From assembly GCA_031772625.1 (NCBI GenBank), contig CM062820.1, positions 310,186,840-310,250,839 of the forward strand: 64,000 nucleotides of DNA. The letters run 5' to 3'. Position 1 is the stretch's first letter; each line of letters starts with the position of its first letter. Under the pieces are notes generated by a model. That model searched no databases. It saw only the letters and a list, made by a program, of their open reading frames with translations, and had not been told where the DNA came from. Both the position numbers and the translations under genes were made by a program. Source of the DNA: Pinus tabuliformis. Taxonomy: Eukaryota > Streptophyta > Pinopsida > Pinales > Pinaceae. This document shows, one piece after another, positions 35,121-46,156 of the stretch.

Positions 35121-35242
35121 TGTTAGAAAATTTAGGAAGCATCTCAAGTTGATAGAGTTGGCAATGTTCATAGTTCATAGTGCTAGAAAACTTAGGAAGC
35201 ATCCCAAGTTGATAGTGTTGGCAGTGTTGTTAAAAGATCAAA
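35121..35242. repeat. 61-bp tandem duplication
   Basis: GTTAGAAAATTTAGGAAGCATC at 35121 and GCTAGAAAACTTAGGAAGCATC at 35182, each followed by CAAGTTGATAG.GTTGGCA. Confidence 0.9.
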
Positions 35243-36956
35243 GTGGTGGCTTTAATACAAACTGTGTATTTAAAACGAGTTCAGGACACAAAAGCGCATA
35301 CATCATTGGAGGACATATCCATTGTTCCAGAACCCAAAATGACTTATTTGTTGGGTGGAAGGGAGACGGGTGCACGATGAGCTTGTTTGCGTGGTTTGAT
35401 CCCTCACTCAGGCATATGACCAGTGAGAATGTGCTTAAATGGAACATAAGATAATGAAAATAAAATTTTATGGTTAGATGTTTCAAGAATTTCACAAAAT
35501 AGAATTTTAGTTAAATTTTTTCTATCTTAAAAATTTATTTTTGCTGCAAATGTATACAAGACACTTAAAGAAGAGTATCTATATTGTATGTGTGCATAGG
35601 CATGTGACTCTCATAGCCATAACTAAATCATTTTCTTTCTAGGATTAGCTTGACAGTATTATTATCCATATTTAATACTTATTAAAAGATAATAAAATTT
35701 AAAGCCGAATATTGAAAATCGACGACTAATGAAATATGTCCATTTGATAGGTAACAAATAGTTACAGGACTCTCTCATAACTTCCCCAATTTTATTCCTC
35801 AAAGAATACTAAGTGTATAAACCAAAAATGAGTGTCTATTTCTATATGGCAACCATGAAATGTAATTAGCATTTGTTTGCCTAGAAATTCAAATCTCACT
35901 CACATTTATTCTGTGGGTTGCAAAACATCATTTTCACTGCAAGTATAAACAAGCACAACTATCACCCTATCAAACATCATGGAAATCCATGTAAAAATTA
36001 ATTCCCATAGTCCAACAAATTATTTTTGCAATGAATACTAGTGAAAGTATAAATGAGGAAGATTTGGTTATTATGCCAGGAGAGTAGAGGAAGCTCAAAT
36101 TGACCTTGAGCAACTGTCAACAAATATATAACTCTCTGTCAAAAGAAAACATAGAAAAATCATAAATCATAAACTTTAAACTAATTATGTTCAATAACGG
36201 TCAGAAAGCATATTATAACAACAGTAACAAGAACATTAGCATGCAAAAATAACACATTCAGATCATCTGACTTCTACATGAGGTCTAGGATATCCACACA
36301 AACATCATATTTTAAAGCTTTTCTATCCTTTTGTTGTGTTCCTAAGAAAACAAATATTTATTTAATAAATCCAACCATGTGTCTAAGATGGAAGCTGAGA
36401 AAAAGAATTCAAAGAAGCCCTAGCATGTGAAAAGGACATTGATTCGAGTTATTATAAGCTTTGAGAATGGAACGGTATGCATCTGTCTCCGTGGAACTTG
36501 TAACATTTATGGATGACCATTTCCACGGTGGCCTTTCGGATGATGGTTTCAATTGGCACTCGGAGCTGAGTAGTCCATTGTATTTCCCATCATGCCATTA
36601 TCCTCAGCCAACAATATCCTCCCCTCCTCTATGGCAGCTTGCTGCAATCAGTAAACACAATTATATATCTCTTACCGATTTCACAACCCAATATCTAAAT
36701 ATTCAAACAATATAAGTTATGAAAGTTTTCAAACAAATAATGTGTTAGTACTTTGGTTACTTTTGTATACAGCTCAACAACGCCAACACCTTGCATAGAT
36801 ATTCCTCTTCCATCCGAGTTGCTTTCGGCCCAAGCCAGAAGCAGAAGCACACGACACGACGTATTTCCTTGCCCACATTGCTCACAACTCTTTGAACACG
36901 TGGAACAATGCTCTCGTCCCCATGCCAGAAGCAGAAGCACACAACAATCCATCAAT
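35243..36956. other. Mostly noncoding; two weak coding-like patches
   Basis: 35243-35454 (plus) and 36549-36955 (minus) show coding-like composition without a recognisable family. The second has a GT...AG pair. GCCAGAAGCAGAAGCACAC occurs twice (about 36833 and 36925). The rest is AT-rich. Confidence 0.3.
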
Positions 36957-36961
36957 AAGGT
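36957..36961. repeat. Target site duplication AAGGT, left copy
   Basis: Matches 40324-40328. Confidence 0.93.
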
Positions 36962-37294
36962 TGTTAGGTCCCTATACTACTAGTGTAACCCCTTATTGTT
37001 ATTAGTAAAATCCACTTATTATATTGTTGTGTCCATGTAGTCTCCATATCGTTATTATTGTGCCCCATAGAAGCCCACTATTGTTATTATTGTGCCCTTA
37101 AATTATTATTGTTATGTTGGCTCTGATTATATTATGACCCCTTAGACTTCTATATATAGAAAGGAGGTCTTTTCATTTGTATCATCCGAGAATTGTTCAT
37201 TTGTGTAATGTAAAGGAGGTTGCCTCCTCGAAGAGGCTTATTTCTAAGGCGTTCATCTATCTTTTCTATCTTTTTGTGAGCTCATTTCATAACA
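36962..37294 (+). repeat. 5' LTR of the deleted chromovirus
   Basis: TGTTAGGTCC to CATAACA; TATA box TATATATAG at 37151-37159. Confidence 0.93.
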
Positions 37295-37296
37295 TT

Positions 37297-37308
37297 TGGT
37301 ATCAGAGC
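37297..37308 (+). other. PBS, initiator tRNA-Met
   Basis: TGGTATCAGAGC two bases after the 5' LTR. Confidence 0.92.
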
Positions 37309-37339
37309 TTTGGATTCTAGGGTTTCGCTGCTCCAAATA

Positions 37340-37713
37340 GGTCATCGTCGCATTTTCGCTATAACTTTTTCCCTGCGACATCTCAGAATAGAAAAAAAAC
37401 ACCCATTTGAGACGAAATCGTGCTAAACCTCCGATACGAATTTCAGATCTTGTATCGCTATATTTTTGGAAATATGATCTGAGAAAGTTAGGGTTTTTGC
37501 TAGCTCTAGAATTTCATCTAAAATAGGTCATTGTGGAATTTTCACTATAACATTTTCGCTATGAAGTTGCAGAAGCTAAAAAAAAACCCATTTGAGAAGA
37601 GATCGGTCTGAACTTGGGGTCCGAATTTCAGATCTTGTATCGCTATATTTTCGGATATATGATCTGAGGAAGTTAGGGCTTTTGCAGACTCCCAAATTGA
37701 ATCCTAAACAGGT
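37340..37713 (+). repeat. 186-bp duplication in the chromovirus leader
   Basis: Units start GGTCAT at 37340 and 37526 and share CCCATTTGAGA.GA.ATCG, TTTCAGATCTTGTATCGCTA and ATGATCTGAG.AAGTTAGGG. The related copy at 17961-18200 has one unit, so the duplication is specific to this lineage. Confidence 0.88.
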
Positions 37714-37977
37714 GACCTTGGGGAAATCATCATAACTTTCTCTCTGAGCATCAAATTGAAATTTCGTAAGAAGTTACAGAAAGAGGACGGACTATATTTT
37801 GTTTGGGCATAATTTTCAGAACCTAAGGTTGAAACAATGATACGTGGCACATCGTACAAGTTCACTCTATTGAACTAGTCTATAATTAGGTCATCGCGGA
37901 AGATTGTGAATAAATCTTTCTTCAGGAATCCAATTGTGATCAGACTTGCATAGTTAGAAAGAGGACTCAGAGGGCTA

Positions 37978-38709
37978 TTGCATACCGAAATTGTAGAACT
38001 TAAAGATCTGAAAGTACAGAGTTATAGTCGTTTCAAGATCGAGCTCTCAACATCAAGAAAAAACGAGATGATGAAGTTTGATGGCAAGGATCCGGTAAAT
38101 TGGATACTACAGATGGAGAAATACTTTGATCTACATGGTATACCACTATTAAAAAAGGTATGTATTGCATCTAATTATTTAGAATCGAATCAATTTTTAT
38201 GGTATAAAGGGCTCTGTTCTCGTAAACCACTTGTCACGTGGTCAATTTTCATGGAAGAAATGATAGCACATTATGATGATACAAAGAGAAACGCCTTCTT
38301 TAGCCAATTGATAAATCTAAAACAAAAGGATTCAATGGTACATCACATTGAGGACCTCCAAAAATTGAATATAAGGTTAAATGATATTCCAAAGAAGAAA
38401 ATGGTTGATGTCTTCATAGGGATCTTAAAGGATAACCTTCAACACGAGGTTCGTCTTTGGGAACCTGATTCATTGGAGAAGGCATTCAGGTTGGCAAGAA
38501 AAATTGAAAGTGAAATTATGGAAACAATGAATCTCACCACTCACGACTATAATTATGGAAGTGTTTTTTCTCCCAGCCTTCCACAACCTACAAGGTTTAC
38601 ACCACAACGATTGGAAGAAAAAAGAGAAAAAGGGCTTTGTTACAATTGTGATAGCAAATACACTAAAGGTCATAAGTGTGCTGAGAAGAAATTGTTTTAT
38701 ATAGATTAA
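37978..38709 (+). pseudogene. Chromovirus Gag
   Basis: 243 codons. The Gag core begins near FDGKDPVNWILQMEKYF and includes LVTWSIFMEEMIAHYDD. The C-terminus carries a zinc-binding CYNCDSKYTKGHKC followed by EKKLFYID, as in plant chromovirus Gag. The frame ends at a TAA (38707-38709) just after this motif; a Glu-rich linker and another stop (TAG, about 38762) follow in the same frame, so the Gag-Pol link is broken. The ATG at 37978 is the first in frame, though the true start may be the Met of MMKFDG further in. Confidence 0.85.
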
Positions 38710-38787
38710 GAAGAGGAGGAAGAAAATGATCAAGAAAAATCAAAAGAAGAGGATATAAACTAGGAACCCACCCCAGAGAAAGAAGAA

Positions 38788-39156
38788 ATGAATCCGACCA
38801 TATCTTGTAAAGCATTGGAAAGAATTATCACTCCTCAAACTCTCAAGATAGAAGGACATATCAAGAAGAAAAAGGTTCAAGAAGTGAAAGATCACATCAA
38901 GAAAGAAGAAATGAATCCGCCCATATCTTGTAATGCATTGGACAAAATTACCACTCCCCAAACTATCAATATAGAAGGACATATCAAGAAGAAAATTGTT
39001 CAATAAGTGAAAGATCACATCGAGCATCAAGAAATGAATTTGACCATGTCTTGTAATGCATTGGAAGAAATTACCACTCCTCGAACTATCAAGCTAGAAG
39101 GACATATCAAGAAGAAAAAGGTAATATTGTTGATTGATTCGGGCAGTGCCCATAAT
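38788..39156 (+). repeat. 123-bp tandem triplication before the protease
   Basis: Units begin with ATGAATCCG-like sequence at 38788, 38911 and 39034. Each encodes 41 residues including ISCNAL, TTPQT and IEGHIKKKKV. The unit length is a multiple of three so the frame is kept, except for a TAA at the end of the second unit. The third unit runs straight into the protease active site. Confidence 0.93.
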
Positions 39157-39867
39157 TTTATTCATTGTAAGATAGCGAAGGAATTGAATTTCTTCCTATA
39201 TCCAGCACCAGAGTGTCAGGTGGTGGTTGCAAGTGGAGGAACCATAAATTGCTCTGAAAAGTGCCATAATATCAAGCTATCCATGGGAGAATATGTATTG
39301 AATACCCCAATGCTTTCCATTCCAATGGGTGGTGCTAATGTTTTACTAGGAGTCCAATCGCTACGATCTTTGGGTACGATAACTTTTAATTTTCAAGAAC
39401 TTTTCTTGAAATTTTTTTGGGAAGAAAAGGAAGTTGAATTGAAGGGTATCGAAGGGAAACCGGGAAAGATAATCAACTCTAACAGCATGACAAAGCTTCT
39501 AAATAAAGAACAATGGGGCGTAATGGCACAATTATGTTCACTAGAGGATCCCACATCGAAATCATGTATTTCTCCAGATCTCCAAAATATTTTAGACAAT
39601 CATTCCAAGGTATTTGAGACTCCCAAAGGCCTCCCACCTATTCATGATCATGATCATGTTATTCATTTGATTCCAGGAAGTGTTCCTCCAAACATCAGGC
39701 CTTACAGATATCCATATGCCCAAAGGAGTGGGAAATCATTCAAAATTTGTAGAAGATCCCAGTTCAAACAGTATCGTGAGAACTTGACAATGAAGGAAAA
39801 ATCATATTGGAACCTAAAGCAGTCACAGAACCGAGAAATGGATAGCTACGAAATAGATCAATTTTAG
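39007..39867 (+). pseudogene. Chromovirus protease fused to the start of reverse transcriptase
   Basis: 286 codons. The protease active site LIDSGSAHNFIH is at about residues 41-52 (positions 39127-39162), with the partner-strand motif MGGANVLLGVQSL downstream. After an inter-domain linker the RT entry motif IHLIPGSVPPNIRPYRYPYA appears near 39660-39720. The sequence then departs from any RT and stops at 39867. The catalytic palm is absent. Protease would have processed Gag. Confidence 0.88.
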
Positions 39868-39984
39868 AGTATCTCATCAAGTGGAAGAACTTACCCATTG
39901 AAAATTCCAGATGGGAGGACAAGAATTTTATACAGAAGCATCAAGAACTACTCAAGCATTGAGGACAACACTTTTTGAAGGAGA
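39790..39984 (+). pseudogene. Integrase C-terminal chromodomain remnant
   Basis: In another plus frame LEYLIKWKNLP (from 39864), then a WED and IQKHQELLKH, give the chromodomain signature that defines chromoviruses. EPKAVTEPRNG precedes it, as in the linker of this family. A stop follows ELLKH. Chromodomains steer integration toward particular chromatin. It lies about 60 bp after the broken RT start, marking the edge of the internal deletion. Confidence 0.85.
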
Positions 39985-39985
39985 G
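39977..39985 (+). other. Polypurine tract
   Basis: GAAGGAGAG, five bases before the 3' LTR and overlapping the chromodomain frame. Confidence 0.75.
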
Positions 39986-39990
39986 CGACA

Positions 39991-40323
39991 TGTTAAGTCC
40001 CTATACTACTAGTGTAACCCCTTATTGTCATTAGTACAACCACCTTATTATATTGTTGTGCCCATGTAGTCCCCATATTATTATTATTGTGCCCCATAGA
40101 AGCCCACTATTGTTATTATTATGCCCTTACATTATTATTGTTATGTCAGCTTTAATTATATTATGACCCCTAAGACTCTTATATATAGAAAGCAGGTCTA
40201 GTCATTTGTATCATCCAAGAATTGTTCATTTGTGTAATGTAAAGGAGGTTGCCCCCTCGAAGAGGCTTATTTCTAAGGCATTCATCTATCTTTTCTATCT
40301 TTTTGTGAGCTGGTTTCATAACA
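39991..40323 (+). repeat. 3' LTR of the deleted chromovirus
   Basis: Same length as the 5' LTR with a handful of substitutions (start TGTTAAGTCC). Confidence 0.93.
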
Positions 40324-40328
40324 AAGGT
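40324..40328. repeat. Target site duplication AAGGT, right copy
   Basis: Matches 36957-36961. Confidence 0.93.
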
Positions 40329-40528
40329 CTTCCATGGCTGGAGTTTCCGAGTAAGCTACTTATCGATGGGACCTTAAACTAGACATTACCCATGTCCAAA
40401 AACCATGGTCGAGAGTTCTATGGTTGTGCCGATACATCTGCTCCGTATAGGAATAGAGATAGCCTTAGTATCAGTATCGGTATTTCCCTAACCAAGTGAC
40501 TTGTATCAAAGCCACATGCCCACAATGA

Positions 40529-40583
40529 CACATTGACACATGCAGAAGCACACGACACATTGACACATGCAGAAGCACACGAC
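40529..40583. repeat. 27-bp tandem duplication
   Basis: CACATTGACACATGCAGAAG plus seven bases, starting at 40529 and 40556. The motif CAGAAGCACAC also occurs twice near 36840-36935 on the far side of the chromovirus. Confidence 0.92.
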
Positions 40584-40812
40584 AATGTGAGTGGGAGAGT
40601 TTTCCTGAATCAAGGCGATGTTAATTTTGTTACTTTATACGCAGAATATCACAAGCGGGAAGTAGATTCGTGTTTTTCTGAGTTTTGGGTTCTACAGATT
40701 GAATTTGGGCAAACGGTTTATGGTTAATTGCGAGTAAGAGCTTCAACTCGAAAAGGTCAAGTAGGTTGTGTTAAGCTAAGAGTGTGCCTGAATTTTCAAT
40801 GGCATATCTATT

Positions 40813-41493
40813 TTGATTAACAAGCTTTTAGAGCTGGTTTCTGGCATGGGGTTGAGGTCGGTTTTACTTTTAGACATGGCGGTTTGTGACTCCCACCCAA
40901 ACACTGGAAATTTGAGCTCTCGTGTAGAGAATTTTCTCTCTTCTGTGTATGTTGTAAAAGGCAATTTGTCAACAAGGGCACTTGAATCCATGATTCGAGA
41001 GGTAGCGAAAGATATAGTATTAAACTTTTTGATGCCAAAATGGAAAGCCCATCGGAAGGAGAATAAAATGGACATGAGAAGAAAATGGACGATTTCAAGG
41101 TCAAGAGGAAAATACATGATCTATCTAAGGATATCTTGTGCTCCATGGAAGAATCAAAGAAAGCTTCATTTCCGAAATTTCCACTCCAGGTTGTTTGGCC
41201 TGGCTTTCATTGTAACAAATGAGAAAAATGATTTCCCTGAGAATATTTATGGGCAGTACTTGGGACTGTTCAACTCTACCGTGAATGGGGATTCGAATAA
41301 TAGAGGTGTCAACTCTACCACGGATGGGGATTCGAATAACAGATTGCTTGCAGTGGAGTTCGATACCAGAAAGAGAAAAACAACAACATTCGAAGCCAGA
41401 TCCACCACCGGCAGTAACTTCTTCGAAGAGGTGAGGCTAGCTTCCACCGCCTTGCTTTTGTCTCTACAGAGTGCTTCTTCTTTCTGTGATTAG
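40813..41493 (+). pseudogene. Legume-lectin (LecRK-type) gene fragment within a chimeric frame
   Basis: A 226-codon frame. Residues about 127-188 (41192-41378) are clearly a legume-type lectin domain: FGLAFIVTN, YGQYLGLFNSTVNG and LLAVEFDTRK are its core strands, as in L-type lectin receptor kinases. Inside is a 39-bp in-frame tandem duplication giving NSTVNGDSNNRGV and NSTTDGDSNNR. Residues 1-126 do not look like the lectin N-terminus, and the tail after FDTRK diverges too. There is no kinase domain or signal peptide. Best read as a captured or relic gene fragment. Confidence 0.7.
41272..41349 (+). repeat. 39-bp in-frame tandem duplication in the lectin domain
   Basis: AACTCTACC opens units at 41272 and 41311; both contain ATGGGGATTCGAATAA. 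Confidence 0.93.
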
Positions 41494-41562
41494 TTTCTTT
41501 TTAGCTTTCAGTATGATAGCTTCTTTCTGTGATTAGCTTCTTTTTAGATTTCAGTATGATAG
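41477..41562. repeat. 43-bp tandem duplication
   Basis: CTTCTTTCTGTGATTAG at 41477 and 41520, each ending TTTCAGTATGATAG. Confidence 0.92.
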
Positions 41563-41577
41563 TGTGCTTTCCAGTGA

Positions 41578-42085
41578 GAAGTTATACCCTGTTTTTTCCT
41601 TTACCTGTGCAGAAAGAGAATAGTTAACTTCAATAGTTGATTTCAATATTGAAAGGAAAAATAAAGGCAGCAAAAGCAAGGTACACAGTGTAGGTGTCCT
41701 TTCATCTTTGTTCAGACTTCTGAAAAAACCAGGTTAATGCCTCCTACAACTGTGGAGAAAAAGAATAGTTAACTTCAATAGTTAATTTCAATATTGAAAG
41801 GAAAAATAAAGGCAACAAAAGCAAAATACACAGTGCAAGTATACTTGCATATTTGTTTAGACTTTTGAAAAAGCCAAGCTAATGCCTCATGCAGCTAGAA
41901 GTTATAGCATGTTTTTTCTTTACCTGTGCAGAAAGAGAATAGTTGAATTCAATAGTTAATTTCAATATTGAAAGTAAAAATAAAGGCAGCAAAAGCAAAA
42001 TACACAGTGCAGGTGTGCTTTCATCTTTGTTCATGTTCAGAGTTTCGAAAAAGCCAAGCTAATGCCTCTTGCAGCAAAAGGAAAA
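41578..42085. repeat. Threefold repeat, 145- and 174-bp spacing
   Basis: GAATAGTT.A.TTCAATAGTT..TTTCAATATTGAAAG recurs at about 41618, 41763 and 41937, each followed by AAAAATAAAGGCA.CAAAAGCAA and AATGCCTC. Copies 1 and 3 also share a leading TTTACCTGTGCAGAAAGAG that resembles a splice acceptor. Confidence 0.92.
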
Positions 42086-42902
42086 TAAAAAATAGACAAA
42101 ACGTTGTCATTGTTGTTCTAGTGGGCCGTGGATTATCATTGTTGTTCCAGTTCCAGTGGGCCATGGAATCGGTATGGAGTCAGTATGTCTGCCTCCTCGC
42201 CAAGAAGCCGCGAAGACAATGCCTCCTGCAAGAAAAGAATGCCCCCTGCAACAAAAAAAACATGCAACAAAGATAGCTAACAACAAAGAGCATGCAACAA
42301 AGATAGGGGAGCTAAGTGAGGTTGTCGATCGAACATACCTATCCTCTCATCGGCCAGTGCTGCTTAAGGGATATCCTCAGCTGCCTCCTCGACTCCATGC
42401 TATGAAATGAAACAGTTCCAATATCATAACACAAGTACAATGGCTTTGGGTCATTACCCACGTAGAAGTTGTGGTCAACAACACTACAGTAGGCAGGCTG
42501 ACAGGTGTAGGATAAACAATGTACAATGGTGATAAGTGTAGTTACGAACAATGTACAATGGTGACCTATATTGTTTATTATTCATGTAATTTTAACATGA
42601 AATGTTTACTTCTTAATGTTAGCATTAATCCATTGAAACCCAATGCAAATTTTACAAATTTTTGTAAGTGAATTGAAACTTAACCTAAGTTTGCCTAGAG
42701 AAAAGGACAAATAAGATGGCGAAAAACAAATATACAGCAAGAGCCTGAAAACTTTGGATTATTTTGACAATACATGATAATAAGCACATGAAATTAATGC
42801 TAACCCCACCATTTTGATTACTATAATCCCCACCGTGCTTGCGGCATGGACTAATAATACAAAAACTATACTGCATTTGTGAACAAAAACATGCATGCAT
42901 AA
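42086..42902. other. Noncoding stretch, no confident gene
   Basis: Short purine-rich repeats around CATGCAACAAAGATAG (42260-42306) and a doubled TACAATGGTGA (about 42520-42560). No family recognised. Confidence 0.4.
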
Positions 42903-42917
42903 CTAGAATATTCACAT
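42903..42917. repeat. Probable LINE target duplication, left copy
   Basis: CTAGAATATTCACAT, identical to 50486-50500. Confidence 0.7.
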
Positions 42918-44845
42918 ATTTTTGTCATGCTGGGTAGAAAGCATCGCCACCTGATAGAAGGAATTTTTCAGGAATGCAACCACTGTATTAAGCATAGAGG
43001 GAGAAATTCATGTTACACATAAATCACATGATCCATGCGACAAGTCGGTTTCTCTGCCACCGGTTTTCCATTTTTTGCAGCATTTCTTGACTTCTTTATG
43101 TTGGCTTTTGTAACGTGAGATAAGCTGGGTCAATACGCCACTTGCTTCAAGGCGGCGATTTCTCCGTCTCTTCGGGCTTCAGGTACTTCGATGTTATTAA
43201 AAAAACTGCTATAACCTACGCTACTTTCTTGACGTCTTTGCACTGGTCAATGCCACAATTCCCTATTGTGCCTTTTCCATGTTATTGCCTTGCTCTTTCC
43301 TTGCTCTCACATGAAGGACGTTATATATATATGTGTGCGCCTCCATGGCAATAACAGAACTCACGTCCAAATCAGGCAGACGAGCACTCCGTTTTGCCCT
43401 TCCTCTTCTTCACCTGCGACTGATTAATTCTTATTGCTTCAGTTTTCTGGCGGAAGAAAATGCACTACGAAAAGATCCTATGGGTGAGGATATGGTTGCA
43501 GAAGATGCATTCTGGTTCGATGACAATAAGCACAATGGTGGTTGGACAAAGGATCTGATGGCGATCCTGTACAGGGTGGATATCCAAGGCTGTCTAGTTT
43601 TTATGGCCAGATACAACACACAGTGGATGCGACTATGATGGTTGGACTGGGGCTTTTAACTAACTTCGGTGGTTGCAGGTAGTAGGAAATAAAAAGGATG
43701 AATCGAAACACATCATCACTCTGGAAACAAAAATAACTTAGCCTTACATGGGAGTGAAAATACAATACACGTTATCGAGTGGCTATGAACCTTTCGACTG
43801 TGGTGGGACTTGGATATCCTTTCTAGCCTGTTACAGTTCTCTGAAGACTGTGAGATGAAGCCTCATTGCAAATGCCGAAGCTGGAGCGGGCGACCAGGAC
43901 TGGTTCATACTAAACAAGATATCAACTTCTCAGAATAGTATATTGGTCTTCATTAATTCATGTTTTTATCTGCAGATGTATGAGTATGGACATTACAGAC
44001 AATTTTCTCAACATCAAGAAATGAAGCGGTACTAGAATATTTTCTGATATTTCGTATCAGAGGGTTCCTTATTGGAAATTGGATTATTACTTCTTTTCTT
44101 TTAGAGTTCTTGCAATATTTTTCACTACACTCAGAGTTGGATCTTCCGAGGAACATGTGTTTGGTGGTTTATAACTTTACAGTATTGGCAGTTTACAGAC
44201 TTTGGATCTGATTTCTTGGAATTGGTAGTTTTTTCAAAAAATCTAATTGAAGAGTGGTGGTTTATTAAATATTGGTAGTATTTGGGATTGGCGGGGTCAT
44301 TTTGAATTCTTCGGTTGCTGTGAATTTTCCCTCTCATTGGCGATCCTTTTTCTCATAGGAAGCTTTCTTAGTGTACTTGCTTAGTACCTCTTCTCACTTC
44401 CTCCTCCCGCCATTTATATTCCGTGAGTTTTTTCATTTATGACTCTCTCCCAAAGTCGTTTGCCATTCTGATTTTGCGTTAATCCCGTATTTTCCTGGGA
44501 ATCTTGGACGTTTGTTTTCATCTCATTCTGTACCTCTCCTTTCGACACCTGGCAGATGGATCCTACCTAGCTGTTAGAAATCCATTACCATTTACTCCCT
44601 GTTTGATTTCTGGTGAGCTTGTACTTTACCCTCCTTTCATCCATCAGTATTGTTGCCTTCGATCATCGACACATGTCCTCCATGCAGCGTCCATCCTCCG
44701 CGGACCTCGAGGTCCTCGTTGCCATCACCATAGAAGCTGAAAGTCAGGGAGTCCTGGAACTGCCGAGAGGGGTACATGTTTTTGATATTGAAATTCCCGA
44801 TGTATCTGAGAATGGCGCACATGGTATTTTCCCTGGAAAAAAAAG
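42918..44845 (+). other. Putative LINE 5' region
   Basis: GC and pyrimidine content rise toward the right. A frame at 43333-43638 (101 codons from a start in good context) and one at 44613-44897 (94 codons) are open but unrecognised; the second may be the decayed start of ORF1. Tandem TA near 43323. Confidence 0.4.
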
Positions 44846-45819
44846 GTGTGGCAAACATTGCAAAGCTCTGAAAGTGAATCTCATTCCGAAACCTTAGCAT
44901 TGCGCCCTGAGTCATTCTGGGACAATATTGTGAGACTGAAATTACATGCATTACTCAGTTGCTGGCAATTCATTTACCTCACTTGTGAACAGAGCAAGAA
45001 CTGGATGACTACATTCTGGGTTCCCAATCTTGGATATCATCCGAGGATTAGCATGTTGCATAATGGTTTGGTATGTTTTCACTTTCTCAGCCTTGAAGAC
45101 GTTGATCTCATACTCGCACTGCCACGGGTTAAGGGTCGGGGTTTCTGCTGTTGCAACATTGGCAAGCTGGATTCAATCCACAAACGACATCTCCTCAGCG
45201 TAAGATTGTATGGGCCAAGCTATTGGGATTACCCCTTGAACTCTAAAACCAATCGGCAATTATTGACATTGCAAATTCCATTGGTAATTTTTACTTCTGG
45301 GATGAGGGTTGTATAGGGCAGATGGATAAGAAGATTGTTTGGGTGCTCGTTGAGGTAGATTTTGGTGGAGGTTTATTATCAACTCTGGAATTAACTTGGG
45401 ATTCCTTCTCCCTCAATCTCTGTATTTATTATTGGGGTATTTCGTATCGACGTCTTGCTTTTCATTTAACGGGTCATCTCCTTCACTCTTGCCCGACTCG
45501 CAGATCGACTTGCAGAACATCCTCTTGGAGACACACTCGCGACAATTCGATCGAGGTTCGGGATGGTCAAGCAGTTATTGAACAACCTCTGTCGAATCTA
45601 GGTATTTATCCACCCCTTTCTCCATTTTTATCCTCTCCTAGCTCCAAATTTACATCTTCACCTTCTCCTACATCTCCCCCTTTGACTTCGCTTGTTAATT
45701 TGGATGGTGACAATGTACCCTATCCTCCCTCTAGTCGAGATCCTAATATGGTTCTCACTTCACCTTCTATGGACTCTCCTCTTCCTAGGCCATCCGCCCC
45801 TCCTCCACCGATTCTCTAG
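44846..45819 (+). pseudogene. LINE ORF1 (DUF4283), frameshifted
   Basis: The first frame (44846 to about 45180) has the DUF4283 strand pattern with ISMLHNGLVCFHFLSLEDVDLIL. A frameshift then moves the match to the frame that becomes open from 45322, where GQMDKKIVWVLVEVDFGGG continues the domain. The zinc knuckle is degraded: GHLLHSCPT keeps the His and last Cys, but the first two Cys are lost. A Pro/Ser-rich tail runs to 45819. ORF1 binds LINE RNA. Confidence 0.75.
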
Positions 45820-46156
45820 TTCATTTATGCCTCCCTTGCATCCCCCATTTCTCTGGACCGCGATTTAGAGGCGCTATCAATCTCTGATTATGTTAGCATG
45901 GAACCATTATCCATAAATAAATATTTTTTCATCTTAGGGAAGGGATAGATAAAGGACCCTTTTCTTCAACCCCTATTGTTACTTCCTCTTCTTCAACCCC
46001 TATGGCTACGTCCTCTCTATCTCGAAAGAAGAAAACTGTTAAATTCAAGAAACTTTCTTCCTGTCTCTATCCGGTCGCACCTCTAAATGGTTATGTCCCA
46101 TCATCTTCTCTCTCTTGGGTCCTTAGAGCGGACGAACCCGTTCCTCTAATCCCTAT

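Larger units (their letters stand above)
36962..40323 (+). mobile_element. Internally deleted Ty3/gypsy chromovirus
   Basis: A 3.36-kb element with 333-bp LTRs (36962-37294, 39991-40323), PBS, polypurine tract and perfect AAGGT target duplications. It encodes Gag, protease and the first residues of reverse transcriptase, then jumps to the C-terminal chromodomain of integrase. RT palm, RNase H and the integrase core are missing. Because LTRs, PBS, PPT and duplications are all intact, the shortened form may itself have transposed with borrowed enzymes. Confidence 0.93.

Noticed and set aside
35107-35454. 115-codon frame as a gene
   Set aside because: The first half is a 61-bp tandem repeat and the rest matches no known domain.
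43333-43638. 101-codon frame as a host gene
   Set aside because: No family recognised and it lies within the proposed LINE 5' region.
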